Shown here piece after piece: positions 35,576 through 43,409 of a stretch of DNA of 64,000 nt. The notes below the pieces were generated by a model. It was not told the origin of the DNA. It ran no database searches and saw only the letters and a list, made by a program, of their open reading frames with translations. The translations under genes were made by a program, and so were the position numbers. The first letter of the stretch is position 1; every line of letters starts with the position of its first letter. The DNA comes from Bauldia sp. (GTDB taxonomy: Bacteria; Pseudomonadota; Alphaproteobacteria; Rhizobiales; Kaistiaceae). The stretch spans positions 110,713 to 174,712 of the forward strand of contig JAHCJZ010000008.1 in NCBI GenBank assembly GCA_026126025.1. Direction: 5' to 3'.

Positions 35576-35732
35576 CGGGGCGGTGCCGCGTCCACCCATC
35601 GACAACCCCCGATCCAAGCGGCGGTCGGTCGCCGAATGCGGACTGTTCCCTTTTGGGAAGTTCCCGCGCCTACCCGCGACTCTAGGCTCCCAATCGGCGC
35701 TCATCCGAGCGCTGGTCACAAGGGGGAGAACC

Positions 35733-36236
35733 ATGAACCGCTATGGGAAGTTGGCCGGCATTCTTATCGCCGTCTCTGCTATCGGCGCCGCAGCTGAGGC
35801 GGCGGAGGTGTCGATGGTTGGCACCACCAATCTGCTCGGCCTTGGCGATACCTATGTCGTCGGCGAGAACCATCTGTACTTCGTCGGCAAGTTCGTCGGC
35901 CACTATGTCGACGACAATGCCAGCGGCCCATTCCACCTCGCCACAGTGACGTGCCCGGGCTGGAACGAGCCGGGCATCATCGCCGGTGGCTATTGCATCA
36001 TCCGCGATCTTGCTGGGGACGAGGCATATTTGTCGTTCCAGTGCGTTGACCAGCCGGGGCCGCCCGCGGGCGCGATCCTCTCGGGCAACTGCACCGGCAG
36101 TTTCCTCGGCGGCACCGGGACGTTCGCTGGCGCAACCGGCAATGGCGGCTTCTACGTCGTACTGATCAACGTCAACCCCGACGGCAGCGCCCCGATCTAC
36201 GCTGATTGGAACTTCACGGTGTCGCTGCCCGACTAG
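35733..36236 (+). CDS. exported beta-barrel-like protein, unknown
   Basis: A 167-residue protein with signal peptide (MNRYGKLAGILIAVSAIGAA, then AEAAEVS). The mature part is beta-rich, has four Cys (VTCPGW, GYCIIR, FQCVDQ, GNCTGS) and the motif GGTGTFAGATGNGGF, common in small barrels of the allene-oxide-cyclase-like and DUF3224-like kind. Exact family and function are not identified. It resembles the exported proteins of the island only in being small, secreted and four-cysteine; the strand pattern is different. Confidence 0.72.
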   Translation: MNRYGKLAGILIAVSAIGAAAEAAEVSMVGTTNLLGLGDTYVVGENHLYFVGKFVGHYVDDNASGPFHLATVTCPGWNEPGIIAGGYCIIRDLAGDEAYLSFQCVDQPGPPAGAILSGNCTGSFLGGTGTFAGATGNGGFYVVLINVNPDGSAPIYADWNFTVSLPD

Positions 36237-36281
36237 CCGGGCGCGAGCCTCCCGGAGCGCGCCCGGGGGGTATTCGTCTCG

Positions 36282-37439
36282 TCAACTTTCGCTGCCGCCG
36301 ATGGCGCTGAGCCGGGTGACGAACCGCACCAGCTCTGCCTGGCGCGCGAAGCCGAGCTTCGCGTATATCCGCTTCACGATGGTCCGCGCCGATCCCTCGG
36401 TCAGGCCAAGACGCTGCGCCGCCTCGCTGATCGGCAGGCCGGCGCCGACATGGGAGGCAAGACGCGCCTCCGCCGGCGTCAGGCCGAACCGGGTGAGGAC
36501 GGTCTCCGGCATCAGCCGCCCCGGAGCGTCGGGATCGACGAAGAAGACGACGATCGACCGGCGTCCGAGAAGGATCACCTCCAGCCTCTCGGCGCTGTCG
36601 GCGCCTACGCCTATGGCATGTGCGAGGACTGGCTTCCCGTCGGGGCGGCGAAGGTGGACCGGTCCGACGAATCCCGGCGCTGTGTCGGGTGACCCGGCGC
36701 TGCGGAGGAGGGTGTCGAGCGCGGGCTGGTCGAGCGGGATTCGCGCTCGCAACCGGCCGCCCACGGTCGAGAAGCCACCGCCGGCGAGCATCGTCTTCGC
36801 CGCGGCATTAAGATGCTGCACGCGGCCGGTCGCGTCGAGAAACGCGACGCCGCAATCGAGGCGCGATAGCACCTCTATCGTGGCCGTCCGGGGTTCCCAC
36901 CCGCCCGCCAGCGTTGCGGCGATCGTCAGCGATCGCGCGGCGTGCCGGCCGAAGAGGTCCCAAAGCGCCTTCTGCTCCTGCGAATACCGGCCCCTGCGGT
37001 GGTGGCGAAGCGCACTGATCGTGATCACATGGTCGGTCAGCGACGGCGTCACCAGAAACGCAACGTCGGACCGGCTGTCGAGGCTCGGGACCATGAACTC
37101 CTCGTTGAACGCGTCGCGCACGAATTCGTGTGGCGTGAACATCGCGTCGACGTCGAGGAACCCGCGCCTCAACCCGCGCCGGAGTGTGCGCTGAACCCTC
37201 GAGTTCCGCGCATGCCATTCGGGCGTGTATTCGGTGAAGGGAACGAGCGCCGTCGACCGGAAGCTCGGAACCGGCGCGGCAAGGTCCATCGGAACGATGA
37301 CCGAGCCGATCGCGCCAACCGCGTCGGCCATCGACTGCAGCGCCGGCGCCCACTGCGCGGGTTCGAGCGCGGCCTGATGAATCTGGTCGACGATGCGCAG
37401 AACTTCGGACTGGTGCACGCGGCCCCCCGATCGATCCAC
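36282..37439 (-). CDS. LuxR-family transcriptional regulator
   Basis: A 385-residue regulator with a C-terminal LuxR-type helix-turn-helix (RFGLTPAEARLASHVGAGLP, then ISEAAQRLGLTEGSARTIVK). The middle (about 185-300) looks PAS-like: VLSRLDCGVAFLDATGRVQH with LNAAAKTMLA. The N-terminal part (about 10-170) resembles the GAF-like sensory half of such regulators in Rhizobiales. The ligand and targets are unknown. The start is a GTG at 37439; another GTG at 37418 is possible. The gene faces the small exported gene tail to tail. Confidence 0.85.
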   Translation of the reverse strand: MDRSGGRVHQSEVLRIVDQIHQAALEPAQWAPALQSMADAVGAIGSVIVPMDLAAPVPSFRSTALVPFTEYTPEWHARNSRVQRTLRRGLRRGFLDVDAMFTPHEFVRDAFNEEFMVPSLDSRSDVAFLVTPSLTDHVITISALRHHRRGRYSQEQKALWDLFGRHAARSLTIAATLAGGWEPRTATIEVLSRLDCGVAFLDATGRVQHLNAAAKTMLAGGGFSTVGGRLRARIPLDQPALDTLLRSAGSPDTAPGFVGPVHLRRPDGKPVLAHAIGVGADSAERLEVILLGRRSIVVFFVDPDAPGRLMPETVLTRFGLTPAEARLASHVGAGLPISEAAQRLGLTEGSARTIVKRIYAKLGFARQAELVRFVTRLSAIGGSES

Positions 37440-37729
37440 CCCCGCGACTATACACAGCCTCCGATTGCGCCGGCTAGGGTCGGCTCGGCTGGCGTCAGCC
37501 GAACGCGGGCTGATCCGCGAACTCGAGGCGATGGAGCCTGCGTAGGCGCCCCGTTTCCCCTGGCGTCATGGCCGGACTTGTTCCGGCCATCCACGTCTTG
37601 TTGCTCGACCGCGAAGGCGTGGATGCCCGCAACAAGTGCGGGCATGACGATGAAGGCGGGATCGCGGCTCGCAATTCCGCGGAGGATGGTGTTTCTTCGC
37701 GCCTCCGCCATCACCCGGCCAGCCGCATC

Positions 37730-39223
37730 ATGTCGCCCTATACCCGCCTCGAAGCCGCGTTTGCCCGTGCGGCGATCCTCAATGAGACGCTCGGCGTCCT
37801 GCATTGGGATACCGAGACGATGATGCCGAAGGGGGCGATTGCGGGGCGGTCGGACCAGCTGGCGACGCTGGAGGAGATGAGCCACGAGATCATCGCCGCG
37901 CCGCGGGTCGGCGAGATGCTGGCCGAGGCGGAGGAGGGCGCGGCGGGGCTGACGGAGTGGCAGGCGGCGAATCTGCGCGAGATGCGGCGCGCGCATGTCC
38001 GCGCTGTCGCGATCCCGGCCGATCTTCTCGTTGCCGCCACCAAGGCGAATGCGGTGTGCCAGCATGTCTGGCAGGAGGCGCGGCCGGCGAACGATTTCGC
38101 CGCGGTGAAGCCGCATCTCGCCGAGGTGATCCGGCTGCAGCGCGCGGTCGGGGCGGCGCTCGGCGCGTCGCTCGACCTTTCGCCCTATGACGCGCTGCTC
38201 GACCAGTATGATCCCGGGGCGCGGCAGGACTCGATCGACGCGCTGTTCGCTCCGCTCCGCGCAGCGCTGCCGGAGCTGATCCGCGCGGTGGTCGAGAAGC
38301 AGCGCGCCGCGCCGGCTCCAGAGCCATTGCCGAAGCCGTTCCCGGTGGCGGCGCAGCAGGCGCTCTGCCGGATGCTCCTCGACACGATCGGCTTCGACTT
38401 CGACCATGGCCGGCTCGACGTGTCGGCGCATCCCTTCTCCGGCGGCTCGTTCGGCGACATCCGCGTCACCACCCGCTATTCGGAGGATGTCCTCTTCCCG
38501 GCGCTCTTTGCGACGATCCATGAGGGCGGCCACGCGCTCTACGAGCAGGGCCGGCCGGCGGCGTGGCGGCACCAGCCGGTCGGGCTCGCCAAGGGCATGG
38601 CGGTCCATGAGAGCCAGTCGATGATCATCGAGTGGCAGGCGGGGAAGAGCGCCGAGTTCCTCGGCTTCCTGTTCCCGAAGATCCGCGAGGCGTTCGGCGG
38701 CGACGGGCCGGCATGGAGCGACGGCAACCTCATGGCGCTCGCCCGCCGCGTCGAGCCCGGCCTCATCCGCGTCGATGCCGACGAGCTCACCTATCCCGCG
38801 CACATCCTGGTGCGCTTCGGCATCGAGCGCGCGCTGATCGCCGGCGAGCTCGCGGTCGACGACCTGCCCGCCGCGTTCAACGAGGCGGTGGCCGGGCTCC
38901 TCGGCGTCACCGTCCCCGACGACCGCCGCGGCTGCCTCCAGGACATCCACTGGCACGGCGGCGCCTACGGCTATTTCCCGATGTATCTCGTCGGCGCGAT
39001 GACCGCCGCGCAGCTCTTCGCGGCTGCGGTCGAAGCCGACCCCGCGCTGCGCCCGGCGCTCGCCGAAGGCGATTTCCGCCCGCTGGTGGCGTGGCTGCGC
39101 ACCCACATCCATTCCCGCGGCAGCGCGGTCGACCGCGAAACGCTGGTCTGCGACGCCACCGGCGCCCCGACCGGCGCGGACCGGTTCCTGACGCATCTCC
39201 GCGCGCGGTATCTGGATTCGTGA
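37730..39223 (+). CDS. carboxypeptidase Taq (M32 family)
   Basis: A 497-residue zinc carboxypeptidase. The M32 signature is the HEGGH motif in FATIHEGGHALYEQGRP, and the third ligand follows in GMAVHESQSMIIEW (HES). Other landmarks are LHWDTETMMPKGAIAGRSDQ at the N terminus and GGSFGDIRVTTRYSEDVLFP. The family length is matched. Start at 37730; the upstream part of the ORF (37568-37729) is repeat DNA, including a GGCCGGAC..GTCCGGCC-type palindrome. Confidence 0.93.
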   Translation: MSPYTRLEAAFARAAILNETLGVLHWDTETMMPKGAIAGRSDQLATLEEMSHEIIAAPRVGEMLAEAEEGAAGLTEWQAANLREMRRAHVRAVAIPADLLVAATKANAVCQHVWQEARPANDFAAVKPHLAEVIRLQRAVGAALGASLDLSPYDALLDQYDPGARQDSIDALFAPLRAALPELIRAVVEKQRAAPAPEPLPKPFPVAAQQALCRMLLDTIGFDFDHGRLDVSAHPFSGGSFGDIRVTTRYSEDVLFPALFATIHEGGHALYEQGRPAAWRHQPVGLAKGMAVHESQSMIIEWQAGKSAEFLGFLFPKIREAFGGDGPAWSDGNLMALARRVEPGLIRVDADELTYPAHILVRFGIERALIAGELAVDDLPAAFNEAVAGLLGVTVPDDRRGCLQDIHWHGGAYGYFPMYLVGAMTAAQLFAAAVEADPALRPALAEGDFRPLVAWLRTHIHSRGSAVDRETLVCDATGAPTGADRFLTHLRARYLDS

Positions 39224-39239
39224 GTCGCGGTTTCGCGTT

Positions 39240-39350
39240 CCACCGCCATCCTTCGAGGCCCGGCTTCGCCGGGCACCTCAGGATGAGGTCCGATTTCATT
39301 CACCGACCTCATCCTGAGGTGCGAGCGCAGCGAGCCTCGAAGGATGACGA
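39240..39350. repeat. dispersed palindromic repeat, class R2 (copy b)
   Basis: 'CCATCCTTCGAGGCCCGGCT' (39247-39266) with 'GGGCACCTCAGGATGAGGTC' and the mirror half 'CCTCATCCTGAGGTGCGAGC' with 'GCGAGCCTCGAAGGATG' (ending 39344) make a long inverted structure between the two convergent genes. It resembles 19620-19745 and 57870-58025. Confidence 0.75.
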
Positions 39351-39374
39351 CTGGCGCGACCGCCGCAGCCGGGG

Positions 39375-40484
39375 CTACGCCCGCGGCGGGGCGGCGGTGG
39401 ATTTTCGGAGGATCAGCCGGGTCGGGAGGGCGACGCGGCCGGTGGCGGCGGGCGGGTTGAGGATCATCTCGACCGCCGTCTTGCCGATCTCGGCGATGGG
39501 CTGGGCGACGGTGGTCAGCGGCGGCTCGGAGGTGGCGCTTTCGGGCACGCCGTCATAGCCGACCACCGAGACGTCCTCGGGGACGCGAAGGCCGTGGCGG
39601 CGCAGCCAGTCGAGCGCGACGAAGGCGGCGCGGTCGGACTGGGCGAGGATCGCGGTCGGCGGCTCGGGCGCGGCGAAGATCTCCTCCATCGCCGCCTCGA
39701 CGGTGGGCGTGTCGTTCCGTGTCTCGAACACCGGCACCGAGCCGGGGTCGACGCCGGCGGCGGCGATCGCCTCGAGATAGCCGGCGATGCGGTCGCGGGT
39801 CACGGTGTAGAAGGTGGCGTCGATCTTCTCGCGCGTCGCGCGGCCGGCGCCGCCCTCCACGAGGTGGAGGCCGATGATCGCGAAGCGGCGATGTCCGAGG
39901 CGGACGAGATGCTCCGCGACGCCGCGCGCGCCGGCGACGTCGTCGACGCCGACGGCGGGGATCGATCCGTCGCGATGGCCGAAGGCGAGCGCGACGAAGG
40001 GCAGCTGCCGCTCGCGCGCCATGGCGATCAGCCGGTCGGCGCCTTCGAGGCAGAACAGGATCAGCCCGTCGACCAGCGCGCTCCGGACGTTCCAGGCGAG
40101 CTCCTCCTCGCTCTGCGCCGAGATCAGCGAGATGCCGACGCCGTTCGCGTCGGCGGCGTGGGTGATGCCGGTCATCAGCACCCGGGCGTAGGGGTCCTCG
40201 AAGAAATGCGACAGGCGCTCGACCGTCGCCACGCCGATGGCGTTGACCTTGCCGGCGCGCAGCAGCCGGCCCCTGGGGTCGGGCCCGGCATAGCCGAGCT
40301 GCTGCGCGATGTTGCGGACGCGCTCGCGGACCTCGTCGCGCACCAGCTGCGGCCGGTTGAAGACGTTGGACACGGTGCCCTGCGACACGCCGGCGGCCTT
40401 CGCGACATCGGCAAGGCGGGCGGCCCTTGCGGGCGACGCAACAGCCAGTTTCCTCGGCACGCTCTTCCTTCCTCCCTGCGACAT
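39375..40484 (-). CDS. LacI-family transcriptional regulator
   Basis: A 369-residue regulator. The N-terminal helix-turn-helix is RLADVAKAAGVSQGTVSNVF with the hinge NRPQLVRDEVRERVRNIAQQ, and the effector domain starts at NAIGVATVERLSHFFEDPYA, with landmarks GVGISLISAQSEEEL, VGVDDVAGARGVAEHLVRLG, and VSVVGYDGVPESATSEPPLT. Such proteins bind a small sugar or purine-like ligand; this one cannot be assigned. Its start region contains three LacI-type operators (40499-40594), so self-regulation and control of the divergent DUF1127 gene are likely. Confidence 0.9.
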   Translation of the reverse strand: MSQGGRKSVPRKLAVASPARAARLADVAKAAGVSQGTVSNVFNRPQLVRDEVRERVRNIAQQLGYAGPDPRGRLLRAGKVNAIGVATVERLSHFFEDPYARVLMTGITHAADANGVGISLISAQSEEELAWNVRSALVDGLILFCLEGADRLIAMARERQLPFVALAFGHRDGSIPAVGVDDVAGARGVAEHLVRLGHRRFAIIGLHLVEGGAGRATREKIDATFYTVTRDRIAGYLEAIAAAGVDPGSVPVFETRNDTPTVEAAMEEIFAAPEPPTAILAQSDRAAFVALDWLRRHGLRVPEDVSVVGYDGVPESATSEPPLTTVAQPIAEIGKTAVEMILNPPAATGRVALPTRLILRKSTAAPPRA

Positions 40485-40498
40485 ATGTAGCAGCGTGC

Positions 40499-40594
40499 TT
40501 GAACCGATTCAATTTCCCTTGACAACGCGCGGGCGGAGGATCACCTATTGAATCGTTTCAAGCGGTGGATCGGTCACGGATTGAATCGATTCAT
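40499..40594. promoter_or_regulatory. three LacI-type operators in the lacI/DUF1127 gap
   Basis: Three 14-base palindromes share the TTGAAxCG.TTCAA pattern: TTGAACCGATTCAA (40499-40512), TTGAATCGTTTCAA (40548-40561) and TTGAATCGATTCAT (40581-40594). The centres are 49 and 33 bases apart. LacI-family proteins bind such near-symmetric sites with a central CG; several sites would allow looping. Control of both divergent genes is inferred. Confidence 0.82.
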
Positions 40595-40636
40595 CGGCCG
40601 GCGTGAAGGCCGGCAGGCAGTGACGAAGGAAAGATC

Positions 40637-40882
40637 ATGAGCACGACCATCACCGAAACCCTGCTCGACGGCGCCGGCCTTGCCGCGCGCGACGACCGTC
40701 CGGGCATCTTCATCCGCCTCGGCAAGGCGGCCCGCGCCGCGGCGCACCGCTTCGAGGACCGGCGCACCGTGTCCCGCCTGTCGCGGCTCGACGCCCGCCT
40801 GATCCGCGACATGGGCTTCGAGCCCGACATGATCTATGGCGCCGTCGAAGGCAGCTGGGACGACCACGCGCTCCGGCGCTAG
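40637..40882 (+). CDS. DUF1127 protein
   Basis: An 81-residue protein. The C-terminal half is the DUF1127 domain: DRRTVSRLSRLDARLIRDMG FEP, with a following DDHALRR tail. Small DUF1127 proteins in alphaproteobacteria can act in RNA-turnover and phosphate or stress responses, but the role here is unknown. The gene has a AAGGAAAG ribosome-binding site. The divergent LacI-type regulator and the triple operator make it the likely regulated target. Confidence 0.85.
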   Translation: MSTTITETLLDGAGLAARDDRPGIFIRLGKAARAAAHRFEDRRTVSRLSRLDARLIRDMGFEPDMIYGAVEGSWDDHALRR

Positions 40883-40919
40883 GCCGAGGCGCCGCCCCCT
40901 CGTCACGCCGGCGAAGGTC

Positions 40920-40985
40920 GGGGTCCGGACTCACACGAAGGCCGGAGCGTGTGGCGCTGGATTCCGGCCTTCGCCGGAATGACGA
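40920..40985. repeat. dispersed palindromic repeat, class R5
   Basis: The stem is 'GGATTCCGGCCTTCGCCGGA' (40952-40971) preceded by an interrupted unit with ACACGAAGGCCGGAGCGTG. It is similar in form to the copy at 9696-9762. Confidence 0.55.
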
Positions 40986-41026
40986 AAGGGGGGCCGCGGC
41001 TAGAGCCTTGCCGGCTTGGGGGCGGT

Positions 41027-41045
41027 GTTATACGTTCCGTATAAC
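41027..41045. promoter_or_regulatory. inverted repeat upstream of abrB-doc, likely operator
   Basis: GTTATACGTTCCGTATAAC is a perfect 8-base inverted repeat with a TTC spacer, ending 19 bases before the AbrB-type antitoxin start. Overlap with a -10-like TATA element makes it a natural autorepression site for the antitoxin. The role is inferred from symmetry and position. Confidence 0.7.
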
Positions 41046-41064
41046 GTCGCGGAGACATACCCCC

Positions 41065-41286
41065 ATGCGCCTGCAGATCAAGAAGATCGGCAATTCCACC
41101 GGGCTTATCCTGCCCAAGGAGCTCCTGCAGCAGCTGAAGCTGGAGCAGGGGGACTGGGTCACGGTCACGGAGACCGCGGACGGGCTGAAGGTCTCGCGCT
41201 ACGATCCCGACCATGGCGAGGCGATGGAGATCGCCCGCGAGGTGATGCGGGAATACCGCGATACCTTCAAGGTCCTGGCGAAGTGA
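41065..41286 (+). CDS. AbrB/MazE-type antitoxin
   Basis: A 73-residue SpoVT/AbrB-fold protein (MRLQIKKIGNSTGLILPKEL, then LQQLKLEQGDWVTVTETADG). The GNSTGLILPKELLQQL motif is the DNA-binding beta-hairpin and dimer interface of MazE-like antitoxins. It precedes and overlaps the Doc toxin gene (GTGA overlap at 41283). It is a combination of an AbrB-type antitoxin with a Doc toxin, as known in several proteobacteria. Confidence 0.88.
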   Translation: MRLQIKKIGNSTGLILPKELLQQLKLEQGDWVTVTETADGLKVSRYDPDHGEAMEIAREVMREYRDTFKVLAK

Positions 41287-41666
41287 GCGAGCCCCGCTGG
41301 CTGACGCCGGCGGTCGTCGAAGACATCCATGCCGAGCAGCTGGCGATCTTCGGTGGTCCGGAAGGCATCCGCGATCGCGGTCTGCTCGAATCGGCCCTCG
41401 ACCGGCCGCGCAACAAATGGGCCTACGAGAATGCCGGTCTGGCGGAGCTTGCCGCCGCCTATGCGTTCGGAATCGCGCGCAATCACCCGTTCATCGACGG
41501 CAACAAGCGGACGGCCTTCGCCGCGCTGATGGTGTTTCTGCGGCTCAACGGCGTCCCGTTCGCGCCGCCGCCCGCCGAGGCGACCGCGATCATCCTCGAG
41601 CTCGCGGCGGGTACCGTCGGCGAGGAGGGGTTGGCGCGGTGGATCGGCGACAATCTGCCGTCGTGA
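41283..41666 (+). CDS. doc: Doc-type toxin (Fic fold)
   Basis: A 127-residue protein starting at the GTG at 41283, which overlaps the stop of the antitoxin gene. The Fic/Doc motif is HPFIDGNKRTAFAALMVFLR with the catalytic His and the GNKR loop. Preceding elements are LAIFGGPEGIRDRGLLESAL and RNKWAYENAGLAELAAAYAF. Doc proteins phosphorylate elongation factor Tu. The family length is matched. Confidence 0.9.
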   Translation: MSEPRWLTPAVVEDIHAEQLAIFGGPEGIRDRGLLESALDRPRNKWAYENAGLAELAAAYAFGIARNHPFIDGNKRTAFAALMVFLRLNGVPFAPPPAEATAIILELAAGTVGEEGLARWIGDNLPS

Positions 41667-41795
41667 CGGCGCCGGCGGGCAAGTCGTTCGCGTTGCCTTG
41701 GCGGGACGCGCCGCCTATATAGACGCCATCCCACCTCGCCCGATCACGGCTGAGGCTTCGCCGGAGGAAGACCGGCGGAGCGAACAGGAGGCCTT

Positions 41796-41919
41796 TACCA
41801 TGACGCTCTTGATGCCCAAGGCGACGGCCGTCTGGCTCGTCGACAACACCGCGCTGATACCATGACGCTCTTGATGCCCAAGGCGACGGCCGTCTGGCTC
41901 GTCGACAACACCGCGCTGA
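41796..41919 (+). repeat. 62-bp tandem duplication of trcR 5' end
   Basis: The 62 bases 41796-41857 recur exactly at 41858-41919; each copy begins TACCATGACGCTCTTG and ends GCGCTGA. The first copy carries its own ATG at 41800, behind the original AGGAGG ribosome-binding site, and encodes 21 codons (MTLLMPKATAVWLVDNTALI, then Pro) closing at TGA 41863-41865. That stop overlaps the ATG of the second, functional copy (ATGA). Because 62 is not a multiple of three, the first copy cannot extend into the gene. Confidence 0.95.
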
Positions 41920-42551
41920 CCTTCGAGCAGATCGCGGCGTTCTGCCAGCTGCACCCGCTGGAGGTCCGGGCGATCGCGGACGGCGAGGCGGCGATGACCA
42001 TCAAGGGCCAGGACCCGGTCTCCACCGGCCAGCTCACCCGCGAGGAGATCAAGAAGGGCGAGGCCGATCCCGCCTACCGGCTGAAGCTCGCCGAGCCGAA
42101 GGTGCGCATCCCGGTGCAGAAGCGGAAGGGCCCGCGCTATACCCCGGTGTCGCGCCGCCAGGACCGGCCGAACGCCGTGCTGTGGCTGCTGCGCCATCAT
42201 GCCGAGCTGAAGGATGCGCAGATCTCGCGCCTCGTCGGCACCACCAAGCCGACGATCGACGCGATCCGCAACCGCACCCACTGGAACGCCAACAACCTCC
42301 AGCCGATGGATCCGGTGACGCTCGGCCTCTGCTCGCAGATCGACCTCGACCTCGAGGTCGAGAAGGCGGCCAAGGGCCTGCCGCAGGTCGAGGAGCCGGC
42401 GGCGGGCGGCGCCACGCTGCTGCCGGCCGAGCAGACCACCGCGGCCGAGGCGCTCGCCGCCGCGGCCCGCCGCAAGGCCGACGAGGAGCTCGACGCCGAC
42501 GCGGTGTTCGCCAAGCTGAAGTCGATGCGCTCGCCGGACGAGCCGGGCTAA
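41862..42551 (+). CDS. trcR: TrcR, cell-cycle transcriptional regulator (DUF1013)
   Basis: A 229-residue cytoplasmic protein of the DUF1013 family, known as TrcR in Caulobacter, where it was found as a cell-cycle-linked regulator of RNA polymerase genes. Landmarks: MTLLMPKATAVWLVDNTALT, FEQIAAFCQLHPLEVRAIAD, the helix-turn-helix-like ELKDAQISRLVGTTKPTIDA and IRNRTHWNANNLQPMDPVTL. It ends in a coiled, acidic tail. The ribosome-binding site is now separated from this ATG by the 62-bp tandem repeat, so translation probably depends on coupling to the 21-codon upstream ORF. Confidence 0.92.
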   Translation: MTLLMPKATAVWLVDNTALTFEQIAAFCQLHPLEVRAIADGEAAMTIKGQDPVSTGQLTREEIKKGEADPAYRLKLAEPKVRIPVQKRKGPRYTPVSRRQDRPNAVLWLLRHHAELKDAQISRLVGTTKPTIDAIRNRTHWNANNLQPMDPVTLGLCSQIDLDLEVEKAAKGLPQVEEPAAGGATLLPAEQTTAAEALAAAARRKADEELDADAVFAKLKSMRSPDEPG

Positions 42552-42553
42552 AA

Positions 42554-42620
42554 GGGCAGTCGGCAGTAGGCAGTCGGCAGTCGCGGGGTTGCCGATCCGA
42601 CTGCCGACTGCCGACTGCCC
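42554..42620. terminator. 24-bp hairpin of GGCAGTC units after trcR
   Basis: The left arm (42554-42577) and the right arm (42597-42620) pair over 24 bases with one mismatch; each is built of the 7-base unit GGCAGTC repeated. It follows the trcR stop by two bases. It lacks a T run, so it may be a Rho-resistant stem, a mobile repeat, or only a stabilising 3' hairpin. Confidence 0.6.
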
Positions 42621-42636
42621 CATTACCCCAGGCATG

Positions 42637-42665
42637 AAAAAAGCGCCGCGGGAGGGCGGCGCTTT
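42637..42665 (-). terminator. terminator of DUF465 gene
   Basis: The 9-base stem AAGCGCCGC with GCGGCGCTT and loop GGGAGG is followed on the minus strand by a run of six T. It ends the minus-strand gene 42688-42867, about 23 bases after its stop codon. Confidence 0.82.
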
Positions 42666-42687
42666 CCGAGTTCGCTTCACTGAATGC

Positions 42688-42867
42688 CTAGTGCACCGTC
42701 GCGGTGCTCCGGAGGCGTACGATCTCGTCCTTCAGATGCAGCTTGCGTCGCTTGAGCTCGGTTACCTCGGCGTCGTCGAGGCTGGGATGAAGCCGGGCCT
42801 CGTCGATCTGGCGTTCCAGATCGGCATGGCGCCGCTCAAGCTCTGCAAGATGCGATTCCGTCGACAT
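42688..42867 (-). CDS. DUF465 coiled-coil protein
   Basis: A 59-residue protein (MSTESHLAELERRHADLERQ, then IDEARLHPSLDDAEVTELKR RK). It is the DUF465/YdcH type: one helix hairpin with the RKLHLKDEI segment. The family is widespread with unknown function. An ORF extension to 42882 is not supported. It is divergent from a second DUF465-like gene at 43090. Confidence 0.85.
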   Translation of the reverse strand: MSTESHLAELERRHADLERQIDEARLHPSLDDAEVTELKRRKLHLKDEIVRLRSTATVH

Positions 42868-43089
42868 CAGGAAGACCTCCATTTCTATCGAACAGACGGT
42901 TCAGTTTGACACAGGGTCCCCGGCCCGTCCATGCGGGCTGTGGGTGACCGGGAAGGGCCCGGAACGACCGGGATTCCTCGCCTTCATCTGATCTGGGCAC
43001 CAGTAAACGCACCGTCAATGCCCGTTCAGGCCTGCGCCGCCGCATGCTATGATTATGGTGGCCTGCAGGGCCGTGCATGCGGGCGCATC

Positions 43090-43299
43090 ATGAACGAAAA
43101 CGACGACATCCGGGCCCTCCGCGAGGAGCTCGAGCGCCTGCGGCAGGAGCATCGCGACCTCGACGCCGCCGTGACGGCGATGGGGGAATCCGCCCTTGCC
43201 GATCCGATTCGCCTGCAGCGGCTGAAGAAGCGCAAGCTCCTTCTCAAGGACCGCATCGCCAAACTGGAGGATATGCTCCTCCCCGACATCATCGCTTGA
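43090..43299 (+). CDS. DUF465-like coiled-coil protein
   Basis: A 69-residue protein (MNENDDIRALREELERLRQE, then HRDLDAAVTAMGESALADPI and RLQRLKKRKLLLKDRIAKLE). It has the same hairpin and the K-RKL-LKD-I signature as the DUF465 gene at 42688, from which it diverges. The two are paralogues. The function is unknown. Confidence 0.8.
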   Translation: MNENDDIRALREELERLRQEHRDLDAAVTAMGESALADPIRLQRLKKRKLLLKDRIAKLEDMLLPDIIA

Positions 43300-43409
43300 G
43301 GCGGAACGATCCCCCCACGGGCACATTTCTGACTGTACGACTCATATTTCGTTGACAGCCCGGAACCCAGTTGCAAACTGGAATAGTTCGCAAATTGGGA
43401 GGGACAACG

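Noticed and set aside
35733..36236. Twelfth member of the four-cysteine family
   Set aside because: It is small, exported and has four Cys, but their spacing and the barrel-like GTGTFAGATG motif differ.
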